Source: Bacillota bacterium
GTDB lineage: Bacteria; Bacillota; Clostridia; Lachnospirales; Lachnospiraceae
Length of the DNA stretch: 64,000 bases
Direction: 5' to 3'
Assembly: GCA_023421505.1 (NCBI GenBank)
Contig: JAEZTJ010000033.1
Coordinates: 124,001-188,000, forward strand
Part shown: positions 17,037 to 25,635 of the stretch, one piece after another
Layout of the letters: every line of letters starts with the position of its first letter
How positions within the stretch are numbered: position 1 is the stretch's first letter
Translations under genes and position numbers: made by a program
The notes under the pieces: model-generated
Seen by the model: the letters and a program-made list of their open reading frames with translations, nothing else
Databases searched by the model: none
Told to the model about the DNA's origin: nothing

Positions 17037-17627
17037 TTATTTATCCCTCCTACTGCAGCTCTTACGCATAATAACTGAGAAGGTAATACCGATAATTGTA
17101 GAACAAATAGTTGCGACTAGTCCTGCTGCCAGTATCTCAGCCGGATTGACCGAACCGTACTGGCTCCTGTAGGCAATAATATTGACTGGTATTAATTGAA
17201 GCGAGGAGATATTTACTATAAGAAGTGTACACATATCACAGCTTGCTACTTCGGAGTTATGATTTAACTCCTTTAATTCCTTCATGGCCATTAAGCCCAT
17301 AGGAGTAGCCGCCCATCCAAGACCAAGTATATTAGCAATCATATTAGAAGCTATATGTTCATTAACAATATGCTCTTTGGGAATATCCGGATACAAGAAT
17401 CGAATAATAGGTCTTAGTTTTTTTGTAAACGCTGCTACCAGACCGCAACTTTTAGCCACCTGCATGATCCCTGTCCACATTGCCATAATCCCAAGCATAG
17501 TAATACAAAGCGTAACTGCCTCTTTTGATGAATTAATAGTAGCTTTACTAATATCTCCTATGTTTCCACTTATTACTCCAATCGTAACTCCAAGTACAAT
17601 CATAAATCCCCAAAGGTAATTTAACAT
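17037..17627 (-). CDS. spmA: Spore maturation protein SpmA
   Basis: Polytopic membrane protein of the nucleoside-recognition (Gate) domain family, needed in Bacillus for spore core dehydration. It begins MLNYLWGFMIVLGVTIGVISG; conserved blocks are LGIMAMWTGIMQVAKSCGL, NEHIASNMIANILGLGWAATPMGLMAMKEL and NISSLQLIPVNIIAYRSQYGS. I start it at the ATG at 17627, which follows GAGGTG and gives 196 residues, the length of B. subtilis SpmA; five codons upstream there is another ATG with no ribosome site. Its usual partner spmB is not next to it: the next gene downstream is the surface protein, and no spmB appears in this window. It diverges from the abrB-like gene. Confidence 0.92.
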   Translation of the reverse strand: MLNYLWGFMIVLGVTIGVISGNIGDISKATINSSKEAVTLCITMLGIMAMWTGIMQVAKSCGLVAAFTKKLRPIIRFLYPDIPKEHIVNEHIASNMIANILGLGWAATPMGLMAMKELKELNHNSEVASCDMCTLLIVNISSLQLIPVNIIAYRSQYGSVNPAEILAAGLVATICSTIIGITFSVIMRKSCSRRDK

Positions 17628-17859
17628 AAAAGCACCTCGCATTATTCATTAATTCATAGAGCAGGCATGTTATGCTTCTTTGAAACATTATACGATTGAA
17701 ACAATTTTTTATGACAATTGTAAGTAACTTTTATGTACTTATTACAAGCAAATACACATAAAAATTCCATTAATTCCTAATTTCCGCCCTTTTTGGTATT
17801 ATATGTGTCCTATTTACATTTATTGTTTAAATTGTGCTATCTTTTGACAATTAATTCAG

Positions 17860-17888
17860 TTGACATTAAAAAAAACCTATGATATCTT
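17860..17888 (+). promoter_or_regulatory. Sigma-A-type promoter of the abrB-like gene
   Basis: TTGACA at 17860-17865, then 17 bp, then TATCTT at 17883-17888. The leader to the ATG is about 100 bases and AT-rich, with GGAGG just before the start. The rest of the 367-bp gap shows no other recognisable site except a GCAGGCATGTTATG fragment of the ACTAA-type repeat near 17662. Confidence 0.65.
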
Positions 17889-17994
17889 ATTTAGGGTTAT
17901 ATACAAATTATGTAAGTAATTTTTAATTTGTTTTATCCCAATGTATTACTTATTCTATTTTATTCCCCAATACAATTGAAAAAGGAGGACTACC

Positions 17995-18252
17995 ATGAAA
18001 AGTACTGGTATTGTAAGAAGACTTGATGAATTAGGAAGAATTACTCTTCCCATCGAATTAAGAAGAACTTTGGATGTTAGTGAAAGAGACCCATTGGAGA
18101 TTTTTGTAGACGAAGGAAGAATTATTCTTCAGAAGTACGAGCCTACTGATATTTTCAGCGGCAGCAAAGATAATTTACTGGAATATCAAGGCAAGAAGAT
18201 CTCTAAAGATACAATCGTAGAACTTGCTAAGCTTGCAGGCATTATCGAATAA
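17995..18252 (+). CDS. abrB: AbrB/SpoVT family transition-state regulator
   Basis: Small DNA-binding protein of 85 residues. The N-terminal 50 residues form the swapped-hairpin AbrB domain: STGIVRRLDELGRITLPIE, then ELRRTLDV..RDPLEIFVDEGRIILQKYEP. The C-terminus (about 55-85) is a short oligomerisation tail. It starts behind AAAGGAGG. In B. subtilis abrB lies at the end of the yaaO-yabC cluster, and the same neighbourhood is seen here in convergent arrangement, which supports the name. Role: control of transition-state or sporulation genes; the exact targets are unknown. Confidence 0.9.
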   Translation: MKSTGIVRRLDELGRITLPIELRRTLDVSERDPLEIFVDEGRIILQKYEPTDIFSGSKDNLLEYQGKKISKDTIVELAKLAGIIE

Positions 18253-18266
18253 TTTACATACTAAGC

Positions 18267-18302
18267 AAAAACAGCCGGTCATATTTGACAGGCTGTTTTT
18301 AT
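18267..18302. terminator. Bidirectional terminator between abrB and the TPR gene
   Basis: AAAACAGCC pairs with GGCTGTTTTT around a GGTCATATTTGACA loop, with A- and T-runs on both sides. It serves abrB from the left and the operon from the right. Confidence 0.85.
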
Positions 18303-18312
18303 TTTCCTAAAT

Positions 18313-19200
18313 TTATCTGGCTTTGCCGGTTTTCAGCTTAGTAGCTTTATTCAACAATTCACTAAGCTCATCGCTATCCACCTGATCTATTACTGACTGT
18401 AGTAAAAGAACTGCTCTATTATACTCTTTTCTTGCTAAATACACATTTACTAAACCGATATACGCTAAATCTTCCTCTGGAAGAAGTGCTATAGCAGCTT
18501 CATATTGTGTAATTCCATCCTTATAATTCTCCTGATTAATATATTCTTCAGCCTGACTAATCAATTTATCGTATTTCTCCTTAATCAGATGAGTGTTTAT
18601 TATTACAAGAATTTTGTCTAGGCTCTCATCCTGAGTGAGCTCCTGGCCCTCTAAAATCTCTTCTCTGGCCTTCTCGTATTCATCAATTTCCATATATGCT
18701 TCTGCTATTCTTTGATATGAGGTTGCCTTCTTACTTTTTATTAACTTCGCCTTCTCATATTCGGTGATCGCTTTGTCATATTCTTTATTAGAAAAGTAAA
18801 CCTCAGCTCGTGTTGCTGCCTGAAGATATTCATATTCTGTCTTCTTTGATGTCACTTCCTCAATTTTTTCTTTTACCTTGACACCGGAAGCTTTCTGATA
18901 ACAGGAACGCAAGGCCTCTAACGCCATATCATACTCATTTAATCCAACATAGGCGTCTGCTAATCCGATTGCAAGATTTTGTTGAGTAGTCTTTTTCATA
19001 GACATGGCCTTTTGATAAGCATCCACTGCCTCCCGGTAGTTACCTGCTTCAAGGTAATTCTCGGCCATGACCGCCTGTTCGATAAATTTTCTATTGCCTG
19101 AGTAATTTGTAAATAAAAATACTCCTATTACAATTAGTATTAACCCCAGTATGAATGCGGTTACTTTTCTCTCTTTTGTGCGAAATGCTTTTAATAACAT
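18313..19200 (-). CDS. Membrane-anchored TPR-repeat protein
   Basis: One N-terminal membrane helix (about residues 14-32, VTAFILGLILIVIGVFLF) is followed by tandem tetratricopeptide repeats to the end. Repeat cores are visible in AENYLEAGNYREAVDAYQKA, VGLNEYDMALEALRSCYQKA, FSNKEYDKAITEYEKAK, EIDEYEKAREEILEGQ, NQENYKDGITQYEAAIALLP and ARKEYNRAVLLLQSV. TPR proteins form protein-binding scaffolds; the partner is not evident. It starts 21 bp after rsmI and is the last gene of the long leftward operon. No catalytic domain is present. Length 295. Confidence 0.85.
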   Translation of the reverse strand: MLLKAFRTKERKVTAFILGLILIVIGVFLFTNYSGNRKFIEQAVMAENYLEAGNYREAVDAYQKAMSMKKTTQQNLAIGLADAYVGLNEYDMALEALRSCYQKASGVKVKEKIEEVTSKKTEYEYLQAATRAEVYFSNKEYDKAITEYEKAKLIKSKKATSYQRIAEAYMEIDEYEKAREEILEGQELTQDESLDKILVIINTHLIKEKYDKLISQAEEYINQENYKDGITQYEAAIALLPEEDLAYIGLVNVYLARKEYNRAVLLLQSVIDQVDSDELSELLNKATKLKTGKAR

Positions 19201-19221
19201 GCTTTCACCTCCAAAAGACAG

Positions 19222-20085
19222 CTATTCATTCTCCGATTGCTCTTCTTTCATAAGCACCTGATAGATATCCCGTTTGCTTAAGCCTCTATCCTTTGCAACG
19301 GCTTTCATAGCCTCCTTTTTATTCATACCCTTATTTAAGTAGATATTCATATGTTCCTCTAATGCCATCGCTCCCCATTGCTCTTTTATCTCTTCCTCAA
19401 GCTCCTGAAAGGATTTACCCTCTATTGCAAGAACGTATTCCCCCTTCGGTTCCTGATTGCTAAAAGTATCTGACGCTTCGATTAGTGTGGTCTGCCAGAT
19501 CGTCTCATGCTTCTTGGTTAGTTCCTTAATAACTGCCAAATCTCTGTTACCTAATACGTCAAGAAGCTCTTTTAAGGTTTTACTTAATCTGTGCGGTGCT
19601 TCATATAGGATGATGGTTCTTGTCTCTTCCTTGATCTCATTTAAGATCCTCTGCCTATCCTTCTTATCCGGAGGCAGAAAAGCCTCAAAGCAAAAACGCC
19701 TTGTAGATAGTCCTGACAGTGTAAGTGCTGTAATTGCCGCACAAGCACCCGGCAGGGATGTCACAGTAATCCCTGCTGCATAAGCCTGTTTTACTAGTTC
19801 CTCTCCCGGATCGGAAATACCTGGCGTTCCGGCATCTGTAATCAGAGCTATATTTTGACCTGCCAACAACTGTTCCACCAGATACTTTGCTTTATCTACC
19901 TTATTAAATTCATGATAACTGGTCATCGGTGTTTTTATCTCAAAATGATTCAAGAGCTTAATACTATGCCTGGTGTCCTCCGCTGCAATTAAGTCTACTT
20001 CTTTTAAGGTTCTAATAACTCGTAATGTAATATCCTCCAGATTGCCGATGGGTGTGGCACATAAGTATAAATTTCCGGACATCAA
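19222..20085 (-). CDS. rsmI: 16S rRNA (cytidine1402-2'-O)-methyltransferase
   Basis: Methylates the ribose of C1402 in the decoding centre of 16S rRNA, using S-adenosylmethionine. The TP_methylase fold is seen in GNLYLCATPIGNLEDITLRV at the start, AEDTRHSIKLLNHF (about 35-49), ITDAGTPGISDPGEELV (about 81-97) and EAPHRLSKTL (about 163-172). The C-terminal segment (GMNKKEAMKAVAKDRGLSKRDIYQ) is the usual helical tail. At 287 residues it is full length. The frame opens with two methionines; the second, at 20082, is equally possible. It is the yabC equivalent of the B. subtilis cluster. Confidence 0.95.
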   Translation of the reverse strand: MMSGNLYLCATPIGNLEDITLRVIRTLKEVDLIAAEDTRHSIKLLNHFEIKTPMTSYHEFNKVDKAKYLVEQLLAGQNIALITDAGTPGISDPGEELVKQAYAAGITVTSLPGACAAITALTLSGLSTRRFCFEAFLPPDKKDRQRILNEIKEETRTIILYEAPHRLSKTLKELLDVLGNRDLAVIKELTKKHETIWQTTLIEASDTFSNQEPKGEYVLAIEGKSFQELEEEIKEQWGAMALEEHMNIYLNKGMNKKEAMKAVAKDRGLSKRDIYQVLMKEEQSENE

Positions 20086-20117
20086 AAGTTCAGTCCTTTC
20101 TTTCGATTTAATAAAAG

Positions 20118-20170
20118 GCCATAAAGTTGGGCCCGTACATACTAATTTAAAGAGTAGGCAAGTTATGCCG
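20118..20170 (+). repeat. ACTAA-type short repeat between trmN6 and rsmI
   Basis: GGGCCCGTACATACTAATTTAAAGAGTAGGCAAGTTATG. It lies inside the operon, in the 92-bp space where the small gene yazA sits in B. subtilis. Confidence 0.5.
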
Positions 20171-20177
20171 GTTTGAC

Positions 20178-20936
20178 TTAATATCCGTAGATATCATATA
20201 TTTCATCTGTATATACCTTCGGTTCCTTATACACAATCAAAGGTGCTTCTACTTTAATCATTGATTTTGCACCCTTTATGCATTCCAGTAAAACCATATT
20301 CGGTTCCTTGTCAATATAAGGATATACTAATTTCATCCGCTTTGGTTCCAGCTTATGCTCTGTTAAGGTCTTCATAATCTCTACAAGCCGAAACGGACGG
20401 TGTACCAGATAGAATCTGCCATTTGGCTTTAACAATCTAGCGGTCTCCCGGACAACATCCTCAAGAGAACATAATATCTCATGCCGTGCAATCGCCTTCG
20501 CTTCAGCCGGATTGATAATACCATGCTGATGGTTCATATAAGGTGGATTACTCGTAATAACATCAAAGGAAGCCAACCCAAACAGAGTCGAGGCTTCCTT
20601 GATATCTCCTACTACAATATCAACTTTATCTTCAAGTTTATTCATGGCAATACTGCGTTTAGCCATATCTGCACTTTCTTCCTGTATTTCTAGACCGGTA
20701 AAATGCTTTCCCTTAGTCTTTGCTTCCAGGAGAATTGGTATGATACCTGTTCCGGTCCCAAGGTCCAGTGCGCACTCTCCAGGTAATACTCTGACAAAGC
20801 CGGTAAGCAGTACAGCGTCCATGCCAAAACAAAACTTACTTGTATTTTGAATAATTTTATAATGATTTCTATGAAGATCGTCCACCCGTTCTCCGGGTTT
20901 AAGTAAAATCTCCAAGTCGTCTTCTTTATTCATCAT
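20178..20936 (-). CDS. trmN6: tRNA1(Val) (adenine37-N6)-methyltransferase, YabB/TrmN6 type
   Basis: Class I S-adenosylmethionine methyltransferase for an adenine of tRNA. The SAM-binding motif I is LDLGTGTGIIPILLEAK (about 57-73), motif II GLEIQEESADMAKRS and the catalytic NPPY motif SNPPYMNHQ (about 129-137). At 252 residues it matches YabB of Bacillus. It overlaps the 3' end of ricT by 11 bp, so translation is coupled. The tRNA target is known for the E. coli homologue and inferred here; the fold and NPPY motif are certain. Confidence 0.88.
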   Translation of the reverse strand: MMNKEDDLEILLKPGERVDDLHRNHYKIIQNTSKFCFGMDAVLLTGFVRVLPGECALDLGTGTGIIPILLEAKTKGKHFTGLEIQEESADMAKRSIAMNKLEDKVDIVVGDIKEASTLFGLASFDVITSNPPYMNHQHGIINPAEAKAIARHEILCSLEDVVRETARLLKPNGRFYLVHRPFRLVEIMKTLTEHKLEPKRMKLVYPYIDKEPNMVLLECIKGAKSMIKVEAPLIVYKEPKVYTDEIYDIYGY

Positions 20937-21840
20937 CGAGCAGGGATTTCCCTTCCTTCCTCTCTAAAAGCTCCAGTACTCTTAATTCTTCATCATCGAT
21001 TTGTGAGCTTTTTTCCTTCCGCTTCTTCTGCTTGAATCTAAGATCCTCTACTTTATATTCACGGACTTCCTTCTCATCATTCTCAAGCGTAACAATTACT
21101 TTAACAAGCTGCTTTAATACACTGACACTTTGAACCTCACCCTTTAAATTATCCTTTGTCGTTACAAAATCTCCGACATTCGGTAGCTTTGAGTTAAGCT
21201 CTTCATATGCCTCTTCTTCATTCTTAAGGCAGCACATTAATCTTCCGCATACTCCAGATATTTTAGTAGGGTTAAGAGATAGATTCTGCTCCTTCGCCAT
21301 CTTGATCGACACGGGAGCAAACTCTGATAAATGTGTATGGCAGCAAAGCGGCCTTCCGCATATGCCAATACCTCCAACAATTTTAGTTTCGTCTCGTACT
21401 CCAATCTGGCGAAGCTCTATACGGGTCTTAAATACGGAAGCTAAATCCTTCACAAGCTCTCTAAAGTCAATTCTGCCATCAGCCGTAAAATAGAAAAGAA
21501 CCTTATTATTATCAAAGGTATATTCGGAGTCAATCAATTTCATTTCGAGTCCATGCTTTTGAATTTTTTCAAGGCAAATATTGAAAGCGTCCTTTTCCTT
21601 CTCCTTATTTTTTCTCTCAATCGCATCATCCTCCTCCGTAGCCTGACGGATAACCGGCTTTAACGGCTGGATGATTTTATCGTCTTCTACATCCCTTGGA
21701 CCCAGTACCACATGGCCATACTCAATCCCTCTCGCGGTTTCAACGATGACATTGTCCCCTTGCTTAATATCGTAACCCGCAGGATCAAAAAAATATATTT
21801 TTCCAGCGCTGCGGAATCTTACTCCTATTACATTAACCAT
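20926..21840 (-). CDS. ricT: PSP1-domain protein RicT (YaaT)
   Basis: Component of the RicA-RicF-RicT complex that carries Fe-S clusters and, in Bacillus, promotes RNase Y-dependent mRNA maturation and entry to sporulation, biofilm and competence. The PSP1 domain covers about residues 60-150 (DAFNICLEKIQKHGLEMKLIDSEYTFD, FYFTADGRIDFRELVKDLA). Cysteine motifs GGIGICGRPLCCHTHL and GVCGRLMCCLKNEEEAYEEL are present. The C-terminal basic region is lysine- and glutamate-rich. Length 304. It overlaps holB by 8 bp and trmN6 by 11 bp. The small partner yabA, which lies next in B. subtilis, is absent. Confidence 0.93.
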   Translation of the reverse strand: MVNVIGVRFRSAGKIYFFDPAGYDIKQGDNVIVETARGIEYGHVVLGPRDVEDDKIIQPLKPVIRQATEEDDAIERKNKEKEKDAFNICLEKIQKHGLEMKLIDSEYTFDNNKVLFYFTADGRIDFRELVKDLASVFKTRIELRQIGVRDETKIVGGIGICGRPLCCHTHLSEFAPVSIKMAKEQNLSLNPTKISGVCGRLMCCLKNEEEAYEELNSKLPNVGDFVTTKDNLKGEVQSVSVLKQLVKVIVTLENDEKEVREYKVEDLRFKQKKRKEKSSQIDDEELRVLELLERKEGKSLLDDE

Positions 21841-22828
21841 TACTGTTCTCCTTTATTGTAAGTAACATAAGTTCTATTGCGATATCAAAGTTCACATTAG
21901 CCTTTAATCTTATTTTTGCCTTTTCCATCGCGTTTATCATATTCTCTATGCCATCATAGCTTCTAATATTTGCCTGTTTTTTAATAAATGAAAGCTCTTC
22001 TCTATATAAAATTAAGTCAGGGTCCATGGTTGCTTTAAACATAAGCACATCCCTGTACCATAAAATCATGAGATCAATGTAATCCTCGATATTATTTTTA
22101 TCCGCCGTAAGCTGTTTTAATCCACTGATCACCTCATAAAGCTCCATCTCATCAATATATTTTAGAATATGAAGCACATTTTCCTTAAGCTGTTCAAAAT
22201 CCTCGGAGGAGGCATATTTAATCGCCTTACCAACATTTCCGCCCGAAAAAGCGGCAGCAACCTCCGCCATGTAATCGGGAATATGATGCTGCACCATAAG
22301 AAATTCCTTGATGGACTGCTTGTCCACCGGTTTTAAGCTTAGTTGTACACAGCGCGATAAAATAGTGGGAAGCAGAACGTTCAAATTAGTGGTTAATAGA
22401 AGGATAACCGCATATTCCGGCGGCTCTTCAATCGTTTTTAGCAGTGCATTCTGAGCCTGCTCTGTCAGCTTATCCGCATCAGCTATGATATATATCTTAT
22501 ATGGGCTGTTATAAGGCTTAACTAGAATATCAGCATTAACCTGCAATCGGATGTCATCAACTCCAATACTTAACTTCTCATGTGTCACCCATATGATATC
22601 CGGATGATTTTTGGAAGAAGCCTGCATACAAGATTTACATCGGTTACAGGATAAAATTCCTTTTTCTTCGCATTGTAGGGTCTTTGCAAAAGCAGTTGCA
22701 AGAAGCTTTTTACCCATTCCTTCCTCACCATGAAAAATATAAGCATGGGAAACCTTATGAGAAATTATCGCATTCTGCAAATGCTGTATTATATTTTCGT
22801 GTCCGATAACCTGTTCAAAATCCTGCAT
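21833..22828 (-). CDS. holB: DNA polymerase III subunit delta' (clamp loader)
   Basis: Clamp-loader subunit that helps load the sliding clamp onto DNA. The AAA+ N-terminus has the P-loop-like HGEEGMGKKLLATAFAK (about 35-51), the zinc-binding cysteines in SCNRCKSC (about 59-66), and the sensor region LTEQAQNALLKTIEEPPEY and LPTILSRCVQL (SRC motif). The C-terminal half is the helical collar. Length 331. It starts 35 bp after yaaR stops and overlaps ricT by 8 bp. Confidence 0.93.
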   Translation of the reverse strand: MQDFEQVIGHENIIQHLQNAIISHKVSHAYIFHGEEGMGKKLLATAFAKTLQCEEKGILSCNRCKSCMQASSKNHPDIIWVTHEKLSIGVDDIRLQVNADILVKPYNSPYKIYIIADADKLTEQAQNALLKTIEEPPEYAVILLLTTNLNVLLPTILSRCVQLSLKPVDKQSIKEFLMVQHHIPDYMAEVAAAFSGGNVGKAIKYASSEDFEQLKENVLHILKYIDEMELYEVISGLKQLTADKNNIEDYIDLMILWYRDVLMFKATMDPDLILYREELSFIKKQANIRSYDGIENMINAMEKAKIRLKANVNFDIAIELMLLTIKENSNG

Positions 22829-22863
22829 CTTTCACCGGTACCTTTCATCTTTAACCTTAACGC

Positions 22864-23304
22864 TTATGTTAAAATATCTAACAGCAACCCTCTGATCTCA
22901 TCTATTCTGGTTAAGATTGCCAAATGATCCGTTTCATCCTTAATTAACTCTGCTGCCAGCTCATCGAGATTTTTATCCACCAGCTTTATCATTGCATAAA
23001 CTCTATGTCTTCCCTTTTTGTCAAGGAAGTTCTCCCTGCTAAATACATGGGAGCGGTTTACGATCTCATTCATAAATTCTTTAATTAATTCCCTGTATTT
23101 CTTCATGTCCTTAACATCCATATGCTTTGCAATCTTCTTACCCTGCGCTGAGATTTCTCCAAGCATGGCGTTGAGTCTGTTCTGTAATTCCTGCTCCTCA
23201 ATATGAGAAACAAGTGTAAATTTAAAAGATCCATCTGTCTGGGGAACTGGTGCCTTCTGTTCAACCTGTTTAATTGATTGCATTTGATTCACCTTGATAT
23301 CCAT
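22864..23304 (-). CDS. YaaR (DUF327) family protein
   Basis: Small helical protein of unknown function, conserved in the yaaO-yabC cluster. Recognisable YaaR features are FTLVSHIEEQELQNRLNAM, LKDMKKYRELIKEFMNEIV and the end region YAMIKLVDKNLDELAAEL. It has 146 residues, is highly charged, and has neither a signal nor a membrane segment. It starts at the ATG at 23304 behind GGAGG. A 171-bp gap separates it from the kinase-like gene upstream. Confidence 0.82.
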   Translation of the reverse strand: MDIKVNQMQSIKQVEQKAPVPQTDGSFKFTLVSHIEEQELQNRLNAMLGEISAQGKKIAKHMDVKDMKKYRELIKEFMNEIVNRSHVFSRENFLDKKGRHRVYAMIKLVDKNLDELAAELIKDETDHLAILTRIDEIRGLLLDILT

Positions 23305-23475
23305 ATTCTTCCTCCATTAGATAGCAGATAAGTGTATTATCAAATCGATACATTACTTTATCAAAGCTAAGTGAGTCCTCACATTAAAGCTTTATTATTA
23401 ACTTAGCAATCTTATTTTTTGGGTATCAGCTTTGTCTTTATGCAGACTTTACTTATACACGAAGTATATCATATC

Positions 23476-24075
23476 TTAGTTAAACTTTACAGTAAAATTT
23501 TTGATGTCCTCCTTGATCTCAAAGAGACATACGTTGACATCCATGTTCTGATATTTTTTTACTATTCCGTTATTATTAAGCTTCTCCTCCGAAAAATCCT
23601 CTTCATCCGCAAGATAACGTCGGCACATCTCGGCGTACTTAGGCTGTTCCTGCTTTTGTTCTCTTTTGATTGCCCTCATAAGCCTTACTCCGTCCTCCAC
23701 CTCAAGATAGATTGGTACCACTTTATCCTTTCCAAAGTATTCACGGATCTGAGCGTAGGACTCAAGGGTTCCTAGCATTAGATAGTCTGCTTCCTCTAAG
23801 TTTATCTGATCATCATCAACAGTAAAGTAATGCCAGATTCCATGAACGGTATGATAGGAACGGTGCTCGATCACCTTATTCTGCTCTTTCAGCTCTTTTA
23901 AGGAATTCTCATCTACAAAGATATATTCTACCCCGTTTTCCTCTGCCTTTCTGATGGGTCTTGTTGTATACATTACCGCTGTTCTTAAGTTTAAATCCTT
24001 TTCTTCCAATAGCTTCTTATATATAGTGTCTTTTCCTGTTGCGCTTTTACCGATTACTATAAAAATCCTGGACAT
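23476..24075 (-). CDS. Guanylate-kinase-like nucleotide-binding protein
   Basis: P-loop protein of 199 residues related to guanylate kinase. The nucleotide motif is IGKSATGKDTIYKKLL (about 7-22); a GMP-site-like segment is YTTRPIRKAEENGVEYIFVDE (about 36-56), followed by RSYHTVHGIWHYFTVDD. Real guanylate kinase has GPSGSGKST, so this is a divergent member and may have another substrate. In B. subtilis the position between yaaO and yaaR is occupied by tmk and yaaQ; here this protein replaces them. It starts just 30 bp after the decarboxylase. The housekeeping gmk is presumably elsewhere. Confidence 0.75.
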   Translation of the reverse strand: MSRIFIVIGKSATGKDTIYKKLLEEKDLNLRTAVMYTTRPIRKAEENGVEYIFVDENSLKELKEQNKVIEHRSYHTVHGIWHYFTVDDDQINLEEADYLMLGTLESYAQIREYFGKDKVVPIYLEVEDGVRLMRAIKREQKQEQPKYAEMCRRYLADEEDFSEEKLNNNGIVKKYQNMDVNVCLFEIKEDIKNFTVKFN

Positions 24076-24105
24076 TTCGTTATCCTTTCCTCTATTTTGT
24101 ACTTC

Positions 24106-25542
24106 TTAATCCTTCTTCCGATGCTCACAGACCACTTCAATTATATCGGCCTCTGCGCCAAGCCCGGTAATATTAATTTTATTTTGCTTAATCCAATCTA
24201 TAAAGCGAAGAACCTCACCATCTATTCTCTCACCCTGTACCAAAATAGGTGTACCCGGCGGATACATACTTACGAAAGCCGCGGCAATCCTACCGCAGCT
24301 ATCTTTAAGCTCTATTTGTTCTGTTTGATCATATTCTAATACTTCACTCGGAAGCATAACAAAAGAAGGCTTTGGTTTATTTGCAAAACCGTTACTTTTC
24401 ATTCCTCCTGCTAGTATACTTTCCTTATCTAATTCCATAAGTGCCGTTAAAAGCCTACGAAAGCCTTCCTTGGTATCACAGATACTGGTCATACCAAGAA
24501 CATAATCAGGTGTCGCCATCTCCATAACAAGATGATATTTTTCCTCAAGAATTGCCTGTAATTCATGACCTGTGAGCTGTGTATTCGCTGTTATAATTGT
24601 TAATTTTGACGGATCAAAATCATAAATTCCGTATGATCCAATATAGTCTGAAGTGAGAAGCTTTAACTTTCTCAAGCTTTTCGCTGCTTCATAAAATTCC
24701 TTCAGTTCATGATAATAAGCTGCAAACAGTGTCTTACCCTTATCTTCTAAAATGCTGATACAACGATCGATCCCGGACATCAATAAATAGGAGGGACTGC
24801 TGCTCTGGTAGATTGACAGATATTTTTCTATTTTATCATTCAACCGAGTTGCATTAGAATGCAGAACTGCTGTCTGGGTTAAGGCAGGCAGAGTTTTATG
24901 AAGACTCTGAATAATGATATCCGCTCCCTTACTTACTGCACTTTTTGGAAGTTCCTCATATAATCCAAGATGTGCGCCGTGTGCTTCATCTACCAATAAG
25001 ACAGCCCCATACCTATGAACCACCTCAGAAATAGCCTTAACATCCGATATAATCCCTTCATAGGTCGGTGAGGTTATGACTACCAAGGTGATATCTTTGT
25101 GTTTTATCAACGCCTCTTCGATATCGTGAAGTAAAATTCCACCGTTTACTATAATTTCACCTACCTGTTGTGGATAACAATAGATTGGTACAAGTCCCCT
25201 TATAGTTATCGCATGATACACTGACTTATGGCAGTTACGTGCAACTAGTACCTTATCGCCACGATGAGTCGCAGCAGAAATCCCGGCAAGTATACCAGCC
25301 GTACTTCCGTTAATGAGCGGATAAGACTTACCCGCTCTATATAGATAGCTTAAACGCTCTGATAACAGCTTTAATATTCCATCAGCCTGATGAAGATTAT
25401 CAAAGCCGTTAATCTCTGTAATATCAATCTCATAAGGATTAACCATCTGCATCAGTCCAGTATTTCTTTTGTGCCCCGGCATATGCATCGGATAATAATC
25501 CTCTTTACAGTATGAAGTTAATTTATCATAGAGCCGATCCAT
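24106..25542 (-). CDS. Orn/Lys/Arg decarboxylase family protein (YaaO-like)
   Basis: PLP-dependent fold-type I decarboxylase that should produce a polyamine precursor or cadaverine from a basic amino acid. The N-terminus has MHMPGHKRNTG (about 19-29). The cofactor region includes VDEAHGAHLG (184-193) and the Schiff-base lysine K216 in QSLHKTLPALTQTAVLH. The C-terminal domain is present (YPPGTPILVQGE). Length 478, typical of YaaO. Substrate preference among arginine, ornithine and lysine cannot be read from sequence. It starts the cluster that runs to the TPR gene. Confidence 0.9.
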   Translation of the reverse strand: MDRLYDKLTSYCKEDYYPMHMPGHKRNTGLMQMVNPYEIDITEINGFDNLHQADGILKLLSERLSYLYRAGKSYPLINGSTAGILAGISAATHRGDKVLVARNCHKSVYHAITIRGLVPIYCYPQQVGEIIVNGGILLHDIEEALIKHKDITLVVITSPTYEGIISDVKAISEVVHRYGAVLLVDEAHGAHLGLYEELPKSAVSKGADIIIQSLHKTLPALTQTAVLHSNATRLNDKIEKYLSIYQSSSPSYLLMSGIDRCISILEDKGKTLFAAYYHELKEFYEAAKSLRKLKLLTSDYIGSYGIYDFDPSKLTIITANTQLTGHELQAILEEKYHLVMEMATPDYVLGMTSICDTKEGFRRLLTALMELDKESILAGGMKSNGFANKPKPSFVMLPSEVLEYDQTEQIELKDSCGRIAAAFVSMYPPGTPILVQGERIDGEVLRFIDWIKQNKINITGLGAEADIIEVVCEHRKKD

Positions 25543-25635
25543 ATATCCTGTTCTTCCTTCATTATCTTTCTTATACTGATTAATCTAGCTCTGAGCCTAA
25601 AGCCTTAAATCGGATTGCTTCTATATGGCTTACTA

